64,000 nucleotides of DNA, from NCBI RefSeq assembly GCF_051014445.1, contig NC_135141.1, forward strand, positions 16,368,001 through 16,432,000. Reading direction: 5' to 3'. Both the position numbers and the translations under genes were made by a program. The first letter of the stretch is position 1; each line of letters begins with the position of its first letter. The notes under the pieces are model-generated. The model was not told the origin of the DNA. It made no database searches and saw nothing but the letters and a program-made list of their open reading frames with translations. Shown here piece after piece: positions 32,369 through 45,090 of this stretch. The stretch comes from Colletes latitarsis. Lineage: Eukaryota > Arthropoda > Insecta > Hymenoptera > Colletidae.

Positions 32369-33977
32369 TGTCTAAATTTTTTGACGAAAAAAAAAATTTT
32401 TAATTAATTCTGAAAAAATTATTTTCGGTTGCGGGGGTCAATCACAATCATTTTTAGTGAATACACATACTTCCGAAATCCTACCCACTTTCGAGAAAAA
32501 AATTCGAGTAAGTGCTGAAAGTTTTGGGTGAAAAAAAAGATTTTCGAATCGTCTTGGAAAAATTATTTTTAGCTGCAGGGGTCAATTGCAAGCATTTTTG
32601 GTCAATAGACATACCCTCGAAATCCTAACCATTTTCGAGAAAAAAATTCCTTACCGAAAATCTAATGTCTGGCCAGAAATATTCCCCGGAAATTTCATGC
32701 GAATCTTTAAAATATCATAACTTCTGAATGGATTGGACGATTTTAATGTTTAAAAAAGCAACCTACGCGTATTTTGATGGAGAATATGTGCAAGTTGCAA
32801 AAATATTCGAAAAGTTGGTCCTTAACCTCGCAAAATGAGAAAAACCCCATAAAAATGGTCCAATTTCTAAACGGCCATAACTCCTACAATAGTAAAGGTA
32901 TCTCATTGAAACTTTTTTCTGAAGTAGAGCCCATTTGTACGTTCAAAAAAGTATTAAACAACTTTTCTGTAGGACGTCAAACTAAATCACTAGAAATCAA
33001 AAAAGAATTTTTAAGAAAAATCGACAAGGGGTAGGTGCCTAAATTTTTCGGCGAAAAAAAAGTTTTGAAATCGTTCTGAAAAAATTATTTCCGTTTACGG
33101 GGCTGAATTACCATCATTTTTCGTGAATACACATACCCCTGAAATCCTACGCATTTTCGAGAAAAAAAAAGTTTACCAAAAATCTAATTTCTGGCCAGAA
33201 ATGTCTGCCCGAATTTTCATGCGAATCTTTAAAACGTCATAACTTCTGAACGGATTGGACGATTTTAATGTTTAAAAAAGCAAACTACGCGTATTTTGGT
33301 GGAGAATATGTACAAATCGCAAAAGTATTCGAAAAGTTGGTCCTTCACCTCGCAAAATGAGAAAAACCCCATAAAAATGGTCCAATTTCTAAACGGCCAT
33401 AACTCCTACAATAGTAAAGGTATCTCATTGAAACTTTTTTCTGAAGTAGAGCCCATTTGTACGTTCAAAAAAGTATTAAACAACTTTTCTGTAGGACGTC
33501 AAACTAAATTACTAGAAATCAAAAAAGAATTTTTAAGAAAAATCGACAGGGGGTAGGTGCCTAAATTTTTCGACGAAAAAAAAAATTTTTAATTAATTCT
33601 GAAAAAATTATTTTCGGTTGCGGGGGTCAATTACAATCATTTTTGGTGAATACACATACTTCCGAAATCCTATCCACTTTCGAGAAAAAAAATCGGTTTG
33701 GTGCTGAAATTTTTCGGCGAAAAAAAAAATTTTTCAAATCGTTCTAAAAAAATTATTTTCGGTTGCAGGGGTTAATTACAATCGTTTTTGGTGAATAGAT
33801 ATACCCCCGAAATCCTACGCATTTTCGAGAAAAAAATTCAATACGGACGGAACTTTAAACGTTAATAACTTTTTAACGAAGTCTCCATCAACAAATTGAT
33901 ATTCTTGATTTTCGTCTTATTTTGGCCTCTAGAATTTCCCATTAAAATTTTTCCCAGGAGTGGCCGAACACCCTGTA
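32369..33977 (+). repeat. CAGGG-TIR repeat, copy 8 (left end missing)
   Basis: Two long modules (about 32590-33035 and 33150-33560, very alike) and several short ones. The right end GTGGCCGAACACCCTGTA is intact beside TA. Confidence 0.88.
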
Positions 33978-34078
33978 TATATATTCCTTGACGGAGCATG
34001 ATCAACCCATCGTTTAAAACAGAGCCTGCTAGGGTTGCTTTACTATCAATATTTATTGATAAATAAACGTATATACAT

Positions 34079-34768
34079 TTGTTAACTCCGTAGGTGATTC
34101 TGGGAGTTAAATATGTAGCAATCAATATTTAATCGATTTGCAAAAACAATTTATTCAAACAATAACAATAACTATGTCGATCACTTGTAAGGTGATCTAG
34201 TAAATCCAAAGTTAAAGGTGATATCCTTTACAATGTCCAAGTTTAAAAAGGTACAGTTCACTTGTTCGCGTCCAGTGCGAAACCAAGTTCAAAGGTCCAC
34301 GTTCGTTGAGAATACAACGGATTCTGATTTTTCCCAATGTCCAGTCCTGGAGGAAAACTCGGTATCTCCCTCTTATTGCCTCCTTGGAGGCGTCGATGTT
34401 CGGATTGGGCCTTGTCCTGCCCAATCCGAATTTTGGACAGTTTTTGGATTGTGCAACGGCCACAGCCTGGTTTGTTTCATCCTGCAAATCAAGGTCTGCA
34501 GGACGTTGCACAATCCCTGGGTTATTTATTACCCTTCTTGTTTTTACAGTCCGAGTACTGGTGGTCAACACGTGAGGGTTTGCGATACATCAATTGCCGT
34601 CGAGGGTGGTCTAACCGGGGACCGTTTCCAGAGAAATCTGAAACCGGCATCCGGCCAGATGCTAGTCCTTTAGAAATTGCATGCGGTCCGTGAAAAATTG
34701 TTACTTCCTCAAAAACGGCACTGTTCAATGTCGACTGCAGCGGAAACCCTTCACGTGGCGGCAACAAC
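34079..34768 (-). mobile_element. Possible solo LTR, minus orientation
   Basis: On the minus strand it would start TGTTGTTGCCGCCACGTG and end GGAGTTAACA, with an AATAAA near its 3' end. The flanks do not show a clear target duplication, so the borders are guesses. Open frames inside have no known motif. Confidence 0.3.
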
Positions 34769-36150
34769 ATTATTATATTTATTTAGTGGGAATATTGGAG
34801 TCCATTAGCGCAAGATGGAAACGCCTTCCCCCTTTCGTATTCTTTTCTTTCCTATCTCGGTAGATATGTGAAACTGTTTTCTTAAAGCGAAAAAGTTAAT
34901 AATAGTAAAGAAACCTGACTGCTATATCAGAACAAATTGAAAATTGTAACAATTTCGTTTAAACGAGTGTAAAAGTCGCGTTGATGACTTCTTCTTGGAC
35001 GTGGCAGAAATCCGGTCGGTCCGCATTAAGGAAATTGTAATTCAGGTAGCTGAAGGAATATCGCAGAACCAGTTTCACGGTGAACGTTGATAAAATATCG
35101 CTTGATATCGTTCCGGTGGATAGACGTTTCGGAAAAAGGGTTGGAAGAGAGGTTTCGAAACGCGCACAGCACGATCCCGGCGAGCGACGGACACTTGGAA
35201 AAGAAGACGAAGAAGAAGGAGTGCTGGCTATAAGCCTCGCGAACTAACTTGCAGTATACCACGGTAATTGCCCCATAAAGTCGTAAACGTCTCGACCTTG
35301 AAAAGCGACCAGCTCGACACCGGGCGCTCGAGAGACCCTCGCTGATGTATATCCCACTGGGTTGGTCCCTGTTTATTCGCGGTACTCGATGATAGATACT
35401 TTCACCGTTCGCGAGTAATGTTTGCAGCGATACACCGAAACCACCGGTTTACATTATCGCGATGCGAAAGAAAACGCTCTATCCCCCGGCCCCCAGGTAC
35501 GGACAGACCAGAAGAAATCGCCGCGTATCCTGCGTGATCGTTTCCTCTCCGGATAATTGAATTTCCAGTCATAAATCTCGATCCAGAAATAAAACGCGAC
35601 CAGCCGATGCTCTTACAGCGATCGACGACTACTTCGATCGCGAGCCTCGATCCCGTGGTTACCATTGCTCCGCGTCATCGATAATAGCTCTTCAGTGGAA
35701 GATTAGAAAATTAAACGACCGATAATTGAGACTGCCGACCAGACGTCGAACGATAAACGCGGAAAACGATTTGGTCCAGTAATTGGATTCACGGATAACA
35801 ATATAGGACGCTTGCAAACTAAAAGAGTGGTGAACAAAAATATCGACTGGAATGGTATTGTATTAGAATTTTTCTAAACGTTCGTTATGGTAAATGTTTG
35901 CCGACTAGTGCATCTCCAACCCAACGTAATCTGACCTAACCTATCCTTGGGTTAAATTTATAATTTGATAACTTCGTTTCACTCAAAAAATGATTAAATG
36001 AGAGTAGGCTAGATTTTTATTAATTTCTATCAATTTTCTAAAAATATAATGTAATCAATTTAGTATCTACCAAGCAAAATTCAAAATATTTTTGTTGTTC
36101 TGTTCAGTATTGCATACAGTTACTCTCTTCAAAAATAGTTACTAAATTTA
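34769..36150. other. Unassigned, GC-rich at 35000-35760
   Basis: Lies upstream of the ZP exons and might be intron or regulatory DNA. No exon could be placed with confidence. Confidence 0.35.
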
Positions 36151-37997
36151 AAAATGTCAAATCGTTCTGGAAAAATTATTTTCGGTTGCGTGGATTAATT
36201 ACAATCATTTTTGGTGAATACACATATCCCTGAAATCTTACCCACTTTCGAGAAAAATATTCGAGTAAGTGCTGAAAGTTTTGGGTGAAAAAAAAGACTT
36301 TCGAATCGTCTTGGAAAAATTATTTTTAGTTGTAGGGGTCAATTATAATCAATTTTGGTCATTACATATACCCTCGAAATCCTATCGACTTTCGAGAAAA
36401 AAATTCATTACCGAAAATATAATTTCTGGCCAGAAATCGTTCCCTGAAATTTCATGCAAATCTTTAAAATACCATAACTTCTGAACAGATTGAACGATTT
36501 TAATGTTTAAAAAAGCAAACTACGCGTATTTTAGTGTAGAATATGTAGAAATTCAAAAAATATTCGGACAGCTGTTCCTTGATCCTCTAAAATGAGAAAA
36601 ACCCTATAAAAATGGTCCAATTTTCAAATAGCCATAATTTCTACAATAGTGAATATACGTATTTCAATGAAACTTTTTTCTGAAGTATAGCTCATGGGTA
36701 CCTACAAAAAAGTATTACACAACTTTTCCATAGGGCATCAAACAAAATTACTAAAAATCAAAAAGGAATTTTTAAGAAAAATCGACAGGGGGTAGGTGCC
36801 TAAATTTTTCGGCGAAAAAAAAAATTATTTTCAGTTGCGGGGGTCAATTACAATCATTTTTGGTGAATACACATACCTTCGAAATCCTATTCACTTTCGA
36901 GAAAAAAATTTGAGAAGGTGTGAAATTTTCCGACAAAATTAAAAAAATTCAAATCGTTCTAAAAAAATTATTTTCAGTTGCAAAGATCGATTACAATAAT
37001 TTTTGGTCATTATACATACCCCCGAATTCCTACGCATTTTCAAGAAAAAAATTCTTTACCGAAAATCAAATCTGAGACCAGGAATGCTTTCCTTCATGCA
37101 TATCTTTAAAACGTCATAACTTCTGAACGGATTGAAGGATTTTAATGTTTAAAAAAGCAATCAACGCGTATTTTAGTAGACAATATGTAGAAATTCTAAA
37201 AATATTCGAAAAGTTGGTCCTTGACCCCGGAAAATGAGAAAAACCCCATAAAAATGGTCCAATTTTCAAACAGTCATAACTCCTACAATAGTGAATATAT
37301 TTCAATGAAACTTTTTTCTGAAGTAGAGCTCATGGGTACCTATAAAAAAAGTATTAGACAACTTTTCTGTAGGGCGTCAAACAAAATTACTACAAATGAA
37401 AAAGTAATTTTTAAGAAAAATCGACAGGGGGTAGGTGCCTAAATTTTTCGGCGAAAAAAAAAAATTTCATATCGTTCTAAAAAAATTATTTTCAGTTGCG
37501 GGGGTCAATTGCAATCATTTTTTGTCAATAGACATACCCTTGGAATCCTACCCACTTTCGAGAAAAAAATTCGAGAAGGTGTGAAATTTTTCAACAAAAT
37601 TAAAAAATTTCAAATTGTTCTAAAAAAATTATTTTTGGTTGCGGGGGTCAATTACAATCATTTTTGCTGAATAGACATACCCCCGAAATCCTGCGCATTT
37701 TCGAGAAAAAAAATCGGTTATGTGCTGAAATTTTACGGCGAAATAAAATTTTTCAAATCGTTCTAAAAAAATTATTTTCGTTTGTGGGGGTCAATTACAA
37801 TAATTTTTGGTGAATAGACATACCCCCGAAATCCTGCGCATTTTCGAGAAAAAAATTCAGTACGGACGGAACTTTAAATGTTAATAACTTTTTAACGATG
37901 CCTCGATCAACAAATTGATATTCTTGATTTTCGTCTTATTTTGGCCTCTGGAATCACCCATTAAAATTTTTCCCCGGGGGTGGCCGTACACCTTGTA
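36151..37997 (+). repeat. CAGGG-TIR repeat, copy 9 (left end missing, 1.85 kb)
   Basis: Two long modules and at least five short modules. The right end GGTGGCCGTACACCTTGTA is beside TA. The second long module closely resembles those of copy 5. Confidence 0.88.
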
Positions 37998-37999
37998 TA

Positions 38000-38539
38000 A
38001 ACAATGTTAATGTAATGGTGAATATATACATACATTTCTTCGTCCTCAGAAACTTTCATTAGAAACTATTTCTAATTAATTTGTTTAAATTTAAGTCGAT
38101 GAGCTATCAACTGCTTTCAAAGACAATTCATCGACCAATTTTATACGAGCAGTTTGAAACGATTCTCTACACTGATATTGTAGATTAAAGAGAGCAATAC
38201 GAAAATGCTAAGAACTATAAATTGGAATATCATAATTCGAAATTAAATTTGAATCTCAATAAACGTAATAAGTTAAGGATAATGACAGGATGACGGAAGC
38301 GATAAAATTACGTACACGTGACAGCGGCCGTTAAAGTATTAAACGTTCTCTTTGATATTTCTATTTCGGAATCCTTCAGAGTTTCCACGAGTCCTTCTGT
38401 AATTAAATGACGGTTCTCCGATGTAACATTAGTGGTTTTTCAATAAGAGTCTGGAATTCTTTTGATGTTCATTCCAATGACAGACTTTAGAGAAATATTA
38501 AAACGAGAAGGAAAAAGGAAAAGAATATTTTGAATTCTT
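38000..38539. other. Unassigned AT-rich DNA
   Basis: No coding or repeat signal noted. Confidence 0.4.
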
Positions 38540-39077
38540 TTATACAAAATCTAACAAACCGTGGTTCTGGGGCAAAAAACTCACACGTGAGCTTACCACT
38601 ACAATCAACCGTTGTAGATCCAACCACTACAGTCTTGCTGCTTCCCTAAACCACATTGTTTTTCAATGCCCTCTGTACGAAACTCACAAGACCTACAATT
38701 TAAAAGAAAAAAAAACGTCGATCCGACGACTTCGAAACTTTACACTTTAAAGCCATTTTTTAAACAAACGGCTGGCCATAAACGTCTAGTATTTTACAGA
38801 TTGCGTTTGGACACCAGCCCCTACAACTCTGCCAAATTTCGTTCAAATCCCAGGTTGACAGGTCGTGACCTCCCCTTGTCAGAGAGTCGAACTTCTAGAA
38901 AGACTTAAAAAAGAAAATCTGTATCTCCCTCATGTATACCGTTTTCTTAAAAAATGTAACTTACAAATTTAAGTTATTCACACCACTTATAATCATTCTG
39001 GTAAACTGTTACATTCATGTATAGTTATATAACTCTCACAAGAGTTTCACGAAGCTAAGTAATAAAAAAAAAAAAAA
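38540..39077 (+). pseudogene. Non-LTR retrotransposon 3' end with poly(A) tail
   Basis: One frame reads KPWFWGKKLTRELTTTINRC, then HIVFQCPLYETH, the C-terminal zinc-knuckle-like region of I/R1-type LINE proteins with an internal deletion. The 3' UTR ends in an A-rich tail (AATA then 14 A at 39064-39077). 5'-truncated. Confidence 0.7.
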
Positions 39078-40296
39078 TTTAGAGTTTACGAGCGCCTTGT
39101 ACATCGAGGATATTCGACTCATAATTTTAGCGCCAATCTCGGGAACAGCGATATTTCTACTCAAGAGACTTTGCGCGCGCATTTCACGGGCGGAGTAATA
39201 ATTCACGATGAAGTATCATCGTCGCGTGCGCAACAGGGTGTTAAAGAATGCGGTGAACGTTCTCTAGGACAAGGGAATGGACGCGGGAAAATTTCACGCG
39301 AGTTCCAGCTCGTTTACGAATGGTAAACACTGCCAGTCAACGATCTTCCATGCTTGCTACTCTTTAATCTATTTTTTGTAGGCATTCCGGTTGTCTCGAG
39401 ACAGTACGATTACGCCAAATGAGCAATTGATGGCAATCGGATATATGGAATTTGTACACCACAAAATTTAGATCCACGAGAACAAAACTATCACTTTGGT
39501 ATTTTCCTATTGTCACGGTTGAGTAAAATAATAACTTAACAGCAAATTAAACTTTTGGATAACATTAAATATTTGAATATCTCATTTACATAAATTCCAT
39601 AATCTAATCTTCCGTTTAACACAATTCCAACCTAGAGACTCTTTAAAGTATTTGGTTATAATATTATTTATAAAAAAACGAAGAGGATCCCCTTTTTTAA
39701 TTTACGTTAAGATAAAATCAATCTCTTAACAATATCTGCCGTATAATTCCAATTGCACACATCATAACCGTTTCATTAATTAGATAAGCACGATTATTTA
39801 ATCCGAATCTCCGCTAACTGTTCATTATAAATAAAACAAACATTTGCCTTTACACAGAACGTGCCACAAACATACTTAAAACACTTTGAGCAAACAACGA
39901 TTGTCTTGGTTAGTTTTTATACCATCTCGTGTTTACGAAGACTTTTATTGCGACACTCAAGAATACCCTCGATTGCATTTAGAACTTGTTTCTCATTCCA
40001 GTGACGTTTTATTACTCGCTCTTCAACCAAAGGTGTTATAAACTGAATTACCAGCTATTACAGAAAGAATCATCTTTGGTTCCACTTGGTTTTATTTCAT
40101 TCTGAGAAATTCGAAACAAAAAGTTAACAAGATATGACTTTTCAGTTTTTATATCGGTTATCGAGTTCAACAAATATAAAATACAAAATACAATAGCTTT
40201 TATAATACATAGTTCGAGATTGAATTACACGTCCAAGGGGGGTTGTTTCATACTCATAACGAGCTTAAGTCTTCTCTTTATCTTATTTATTTCTTA
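39078..40296. other. Unassigned AT-rich DNA
   Basis: GC-richer at 39090-39330; otherwise AT-rich. No feature recognised. Confidence 0.4.
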
Positions 40297-40400
40297 ACAC
40301 TAAACCTATATTATGAAACATGTTTTCTTAATAATTGGTCATTTGATCAGTCATGGTAGGAATAGGTATAAGTGAAGTGTCGGTAAATTCAGTGATAATT
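40297..40400 (+). mobile_element. Short piggyBac-like MITE remnant
   Basis: TTAACACTAAACCTAT at the left, GGTCATTTGATCAGTCATGG in the middle, and a degraded ATTCAGTG end. It shares termini and the subterminal motif with the 14029-15302 element. Confidence 0.5.
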
Positions 40401-42635
40401 AAAATAAATGTATATTATCAATTTTAAAAAGAGCTAATTTTAGAAGTCTCATTACTGGGAAATCTTAGTACTATCTAATTAAAATAATTTTTTAAATAGA
40501 AGAAAATCAGTTCTATTTATTTTAACTTAATTGAGTATAGATCATAGATATTGCAGAAATGAACTTAGATTATATTCAAATAAATATTCTTTATATTCAA
40601 ATAAACTATTCGAGAAAATTTTCAAGTAAATATTTGTGTGTGTAGTTTTTTATTCCAACAATTTCTTATTTGAATGAAGTGTTATTCTTGATTCTTATTC
40701 GTTATCCGCCATTCGAACAAATTAATAGAACGTATAAAATGGAGAATTCTTTTTTTTTAAATATACAAAATTAGTGGGATTAGTGACAATTTGAGGGATT
40801 TAGTTTGGCATTTAACGTGATAAAAGCGACTATGTTTGAAAGTATGCACTGCCACCAATTTCAATTTCGTTTCATCCAAGAATGTCACTGAAAAATGTAT
40901 AAATAAACCCTGTAAATTTGACTGCAAAAGGTGTTACAGTTTATTTGCAAAAAATTACTCGAGAAAGCTAAAAAAAAAAAAAACGCACTTCAGACCAGAA
41001 TACCCCCTTAAGGAGGTATTGCTGTCTAGATTGTCATTTATTCGGTCTTTTTTATAATTTTTCTAAAATGATAGCTAGGCTGTTTTGCATTTATTTATCT
41101 TATAAGTATGTACAGTATTTGTTTTCATAAAAAAATATTAAAAATTGTAGGAGTTATAATTTCGGGTTTAAATGCGTTTTTTTAAACTGACCTCCATGAT
41201 ATTTCAAGATCTGCCAGACCGAATATTCAGCAGACACGCCTGTATCGTTGGAACCAGAGTTTTACCATTTTGTCTAATATGTTAAAAACAAAAGGAAAGT
41301 TAAAAAATAGAAATTCGAAACTTGAAGTGGCACCATTCCTTTTTTCATCGAGATTTTGACTTCTATAACTCGTGCTATAACTACTCTGTTTCAGATTAGC
41401 GAATCGGTTGAAATCGTGGGAGTCAGTGGAGCACCTTTTTCAGAGCCATTAAACAAGAAGTTTTAACTCCCACAATTTTCAATATTTTTTTCATAAAAAA
41501 ACATATTTGCAAGATAAATATATCTAGAAAATCTCAGAAGAAAACAGCCTATCTATTATAAAAAAAAAAAAAATCATAAAATGTCGAAAAAATGACATAT
41601 ACAGCAATACACCCTTAATGAGTGTTGTTGTAGCTGGAGCTTTTCCCGAAGATAATTCACCGTCGGTTTCCATCCCATTCGTCATCGCTGACCCCACGCG
41701 ATTGATATCGTAGGCCTGGGGGAACGTCACCCACGCTGTTCGAGTCTCCGCGCGGATCCCCGGTTTCCGCGTGTCCATCAGCGCACGGTTAACGCGTAAA
41801 TTACGTGACCGCGCGGCGTGTCGCTTTCAAATAGCCCCGGGGGCCGGTGGTCTTTTCCATTAGCAAGTTTAAACGCTCTCCTAGGTAGCACCACCACCTG
41901 TGCGATCCTCTGGCGATCTCTCGACGAAGGTCCGTGACCTTAAACTTCTCCCTCCCCTCTCTCGTTCGCTCTCCTCCTTCTTCGTGCCTTTTTTTTTTCT
42001 TCTTTCATTTTTGACATCCGCTACGTTTTTGCCCGCCAGTGGCTCCTTTATTTGCTCCAGCCCCGGTACCAGGCTCAAAGATTCCCGGCCCCGACTGCCA
42101 TGTCGAGAATCGTTCGCGTTTCTTCGTTTTCTTCTCCTCCTTCTGCCGGTTCTCCTCCCTTCGTCTGTTAACGTTCGCCTCTTTGTGTTTTGATCCGCGG
42201 CGTCGTCGCGGCGGTTCGAAGTCACCGGTCGCCGCGAGAGATCCTGCACCTCCCATTCCTTCTTCCCTTTCATTTTTTTCCCTCGTCTCCTACGTCGCCG
42301 TGTGTCCCTTCGCGGTGTCATTTATTTACCCCGCTGTCAGACGCGTCGGACGACTTCCTGTTTCGGTTCTTCAACGTCGCGTCCGCGGGCTCCAAAGGCG
42401 AACAAACCAACGGCAACTTTTTTCTTCCAACCATTGGACACTCTCGTTCCCCATTGTCTTCGTAATTTATATCATCGATAGGGATCCGTTTTCATCGGCA
42501 AAGTAAGGGTGCGTCTTCCCTTGAGTCGAACGCCGCACTTGGGGGCATTTGCATCAAATGGCTGGACAAACGTCCATTTTCGAAATTCTGCCTCGGAACA
42601 TTTTCATGCATAATGTATCGGGTCGAACCGTGCGT
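40401..42635. other. Unassigned; GC- and pyrimidine-rich stretch at 41640-42500
   Basis: 41900-42400 has long open frames in both directions made of Ser/Pro/Phe- or Arg/Lys-rich low-complexity sequence. I see no domain and no splice structure. Possibly a promoter-like CpG-rich region. Confidence 0.35.
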
Positions 42636-43700
42636 TTTTTCTAAGATGTCTCTATGTATATCCTGCTAAATCTTTTATTTGTAGTTACTTTTCTGTTCTC
42701 ACAACCTTAATTATTCTTTCACACTTTTTTCATAGTTACAAGTGTATTTTTTATTTTTTGGTATTGTTGGATGACTAACTTCCTGATCCTTTAGTTTACT
42801 GATAATCTCAACCCAGCGACTTTGTCGACTGAGTCACTCTTGTTTTCGTTAAACTCCTAGAGATAGCTACGTTAGTCATCCTAGGACTAAGGGTTAAATG
42901 TCCAATCCCCACCAAATAGGAAGGATATACAATAAGGACTCTTCAGAATATGAAGAGAGCTTTTTTTCTCTCTGACTGTCACTCGTCACGACACTCAGAA
43001 TTACTGTTCAAGACGAATTGCCGAGTTCCGAACTATTAAGATTTAAGACTTCGTGTATTAAGTTTTAGTATTAATAAAATCATTATTTGCTAAAACATCG
43101 GAATCCAACAGTATCCACCAATAATTACTAGAAATAAGATACATATTTTCTAAGATGTTTCTATATCCTGCTAAATCATTTATTTGTAGTTACTTTGTAG
43201 TTTTTATAACCTTAATTATTCTTCCAAACTTTTCTCATAGTTACAAAAATATTTTTTATTTTTGGGTATCCACCAAAAATTACTAGAAATAAGATACATA
43301 TTTTCCAAGATGTCTCTATATCCTGCTACACTATTTATTCGTAGTTGATCTTTTGTATAATAACTTGAATATAATTTATTTTTCAGTTTTTTATATCTCA
43401 AGAAAGGTATATCTTTCTTTTAAAGCGTCTTTGCAGCGACTAATCGAACTCGAGCGAAGAAGAGGGTACGCGACGCAGTTCGCCTAAACTCCCCATTCTT
43501 ATTTGTTCCTTGTGTAAACATTCACTCTTTCTCAGAACCACACTCAAACTATTCACTCCTATAAACGAGATTAATTTTTCAAACCAAACTTACTTTTCAA
43601 TACATAATCTTAATCATTCTTCCACCTTCTACTTTTACAAGTAAATTTTTGTATATCCACCAAAAATGACTGCAGAGAGATACATATTCGTCACGTATTG
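42636..43700 (+). repeat. Local degenerate repeat, about 155-bp unit, 3-4 copies
   Basis: The unit TTTTCTAAGATGTYTCTATA, then TCCTGCTAAATCATTTAT, AACCTTAATTATTCTT and GGGTATCCACCAAAAATTAC occurs at 42636, 43146 and 43301, with a decayed copy near 43590. The first copy is split by the solo LTR. Confidence 0.7.
42765..43110 (+). mobile_element. Solo LTR (346 bp) with GTAT target-site duplication
   Basis: Starts TGTTGGATGACTAACTTCC and ends CGGAATCCAACA. GTAT flanks it at 42761-42764 and 43111-43114. The sister repeat unit at about 43265 carries the uninterrupted site GGGTATCCACCAAAAATTAC. The TGTTGGA...TCCAACA ends fit copia-like LTRs. Confidence 0.75.
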
Positions 43701-44363
43701 TTTCACGAATTTCTACTGTCGCAGAAACAGTAAAGAACATTTGCGAGGAGCATGGAGAAGACATTCTAAAGACTCGCGTTCCTTTCGTCGCTGAATTCCT
43801 TTCAGCTCTTTTTCTAATACCACGAGCGCTTGGAATATTTCTTATAGAGACATTTTTAATGCCACTAACTCTAGCTTTCCTAATACTATGCAATGTTTAT
43901 TCTACATTAAATTTATTGCTGTTATATTCGATGATATTATTATTCATATCAAATTCCTGTAGTAATTATTTGTTACCGTTATGGAACGGCATTTCAAGAA
44001 TATAAGGTGATGCTTTTGATTGAACATTCGAATAACAGAGATTTCTATAACGAAGGATTTATTTTGTTTTCTATCCATATTCAGCATTCCAAAATATACT
44101 TGGAATACTGAGTTTTAATAGAACACGTCAAGAAGTTTGGGTAGCTTACCATATCTCCGTGAAAAAGAATTTATCTACCAAAGGGTTAATTATGTGAATC
44201 GGTAAAAAAGAATGATGAAAGTAAAACTTGATAATAAATTCAATTTTTCGATTTTTGAAGGTTTTATTTAAAAGAAATAAGTCGGAGATACAGAATAAAC
44301 TTTCATACAAGAAATTGTTTTCAAAAAAATCAATTTTGAGTATTCGTGGGGTACGCGCGCTCC
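43701..44363. other. Unassigned AT-rich DNA
   Basis: No coding or repeat signal noted. Confidence 0.4.
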
Positions 44364-44727
44364 TCGAATTTTTTTCTCCAAACTGAGTAGGATTTCCGGG
44401 GTATGTGTATTCATCAAAAATGATTATAATCGACCCTTGCAATCGGAAATAATTTTTTTTTTCGCCAAGAAATTTCATCATCTACCCGAATTTTTTTCTC
44501 GAAGGAGGGTAGGATTTCGGGGATATGTCTATTCATAAAAAATGATTGTAATTGACCCCTGTAACCGAATATAATTTTTTTAGAACGATTTGAAATTTTT
44601 TAATTTAATTGTTAATAACTTTTTAACAAAGCCTCCATCAAGAAATTGGTATTCTTGATTTTCGTCTTATTTTGACCTCTACAATCTGCCATTAAAATTT
44701 TTCCCAGTGGTGGCCGAACACCCTGTA
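44364..44727 (-). repeat. CAGGG-TIR repeat, copy 10 (left end missing)
   Basis: Two short modules in inverse orientation, then the right terminus GGTGGCCGAACACCCTGTA beside TA. Confidence 0.85.
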
Positions 44728-44869
44728 TAAGAGTACGCAAAATCACATGGAATGTAATGTAAAACGAATAATCGTATATACTTTTTACGTGTGTAATCGT
44801 TAGAGGTTAGTTTTGAAGAATCAAGAGACGAGGAAAAACAGATTATGTATTTAAGCTTGAAAATGTTTC

Positions 44870-45090
44870 TTGATTGATCTATGGTTTATGTGGCTAGCAT
44901 TGTTGTGCAATAGCATAACGCCTTTACGATAGACGCAAGACTGGTCGTTCTGCTTGCACTTTTTCTTGCACTTTCGCTAACTACTGGTCATACAGTTGCT
45001 GCCGTAACTGCATCATTACGCTGCAGTAACTCGTAATAAATTATTCCTTTGCGATCCCACCACGTGCAAAAAAGAATCTTCCTTCCATGA
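44870..45090 (-). pseudogene. Mariner transposase fragment
   Basis: In two frames of the minus strand: TWWDRKGIIYYELLQRN, then VQEKVQAERPVLR and VMLLHNNASH. These are the central segment up to the second catalytic residue of mariner transposases. Frameshifts and stops are present. Confidence 0.7.

Noticed and set aside
34212..34693. Frames of 118-151 codons as a gene
   Set aside because: Several opposing frames overlap in a possible solo LTR; none shows a gag, pol or cellular motif.
41881..42506. Long overlapping open frames on both strands (up to 155 codons)
   Set aside because: They are Arg/Lys- or Ser/Phe/Pro-rich products of a pyrimidine-rich strand, with no domain, no splice sites fitting a gene and equal openness in opposite frames.
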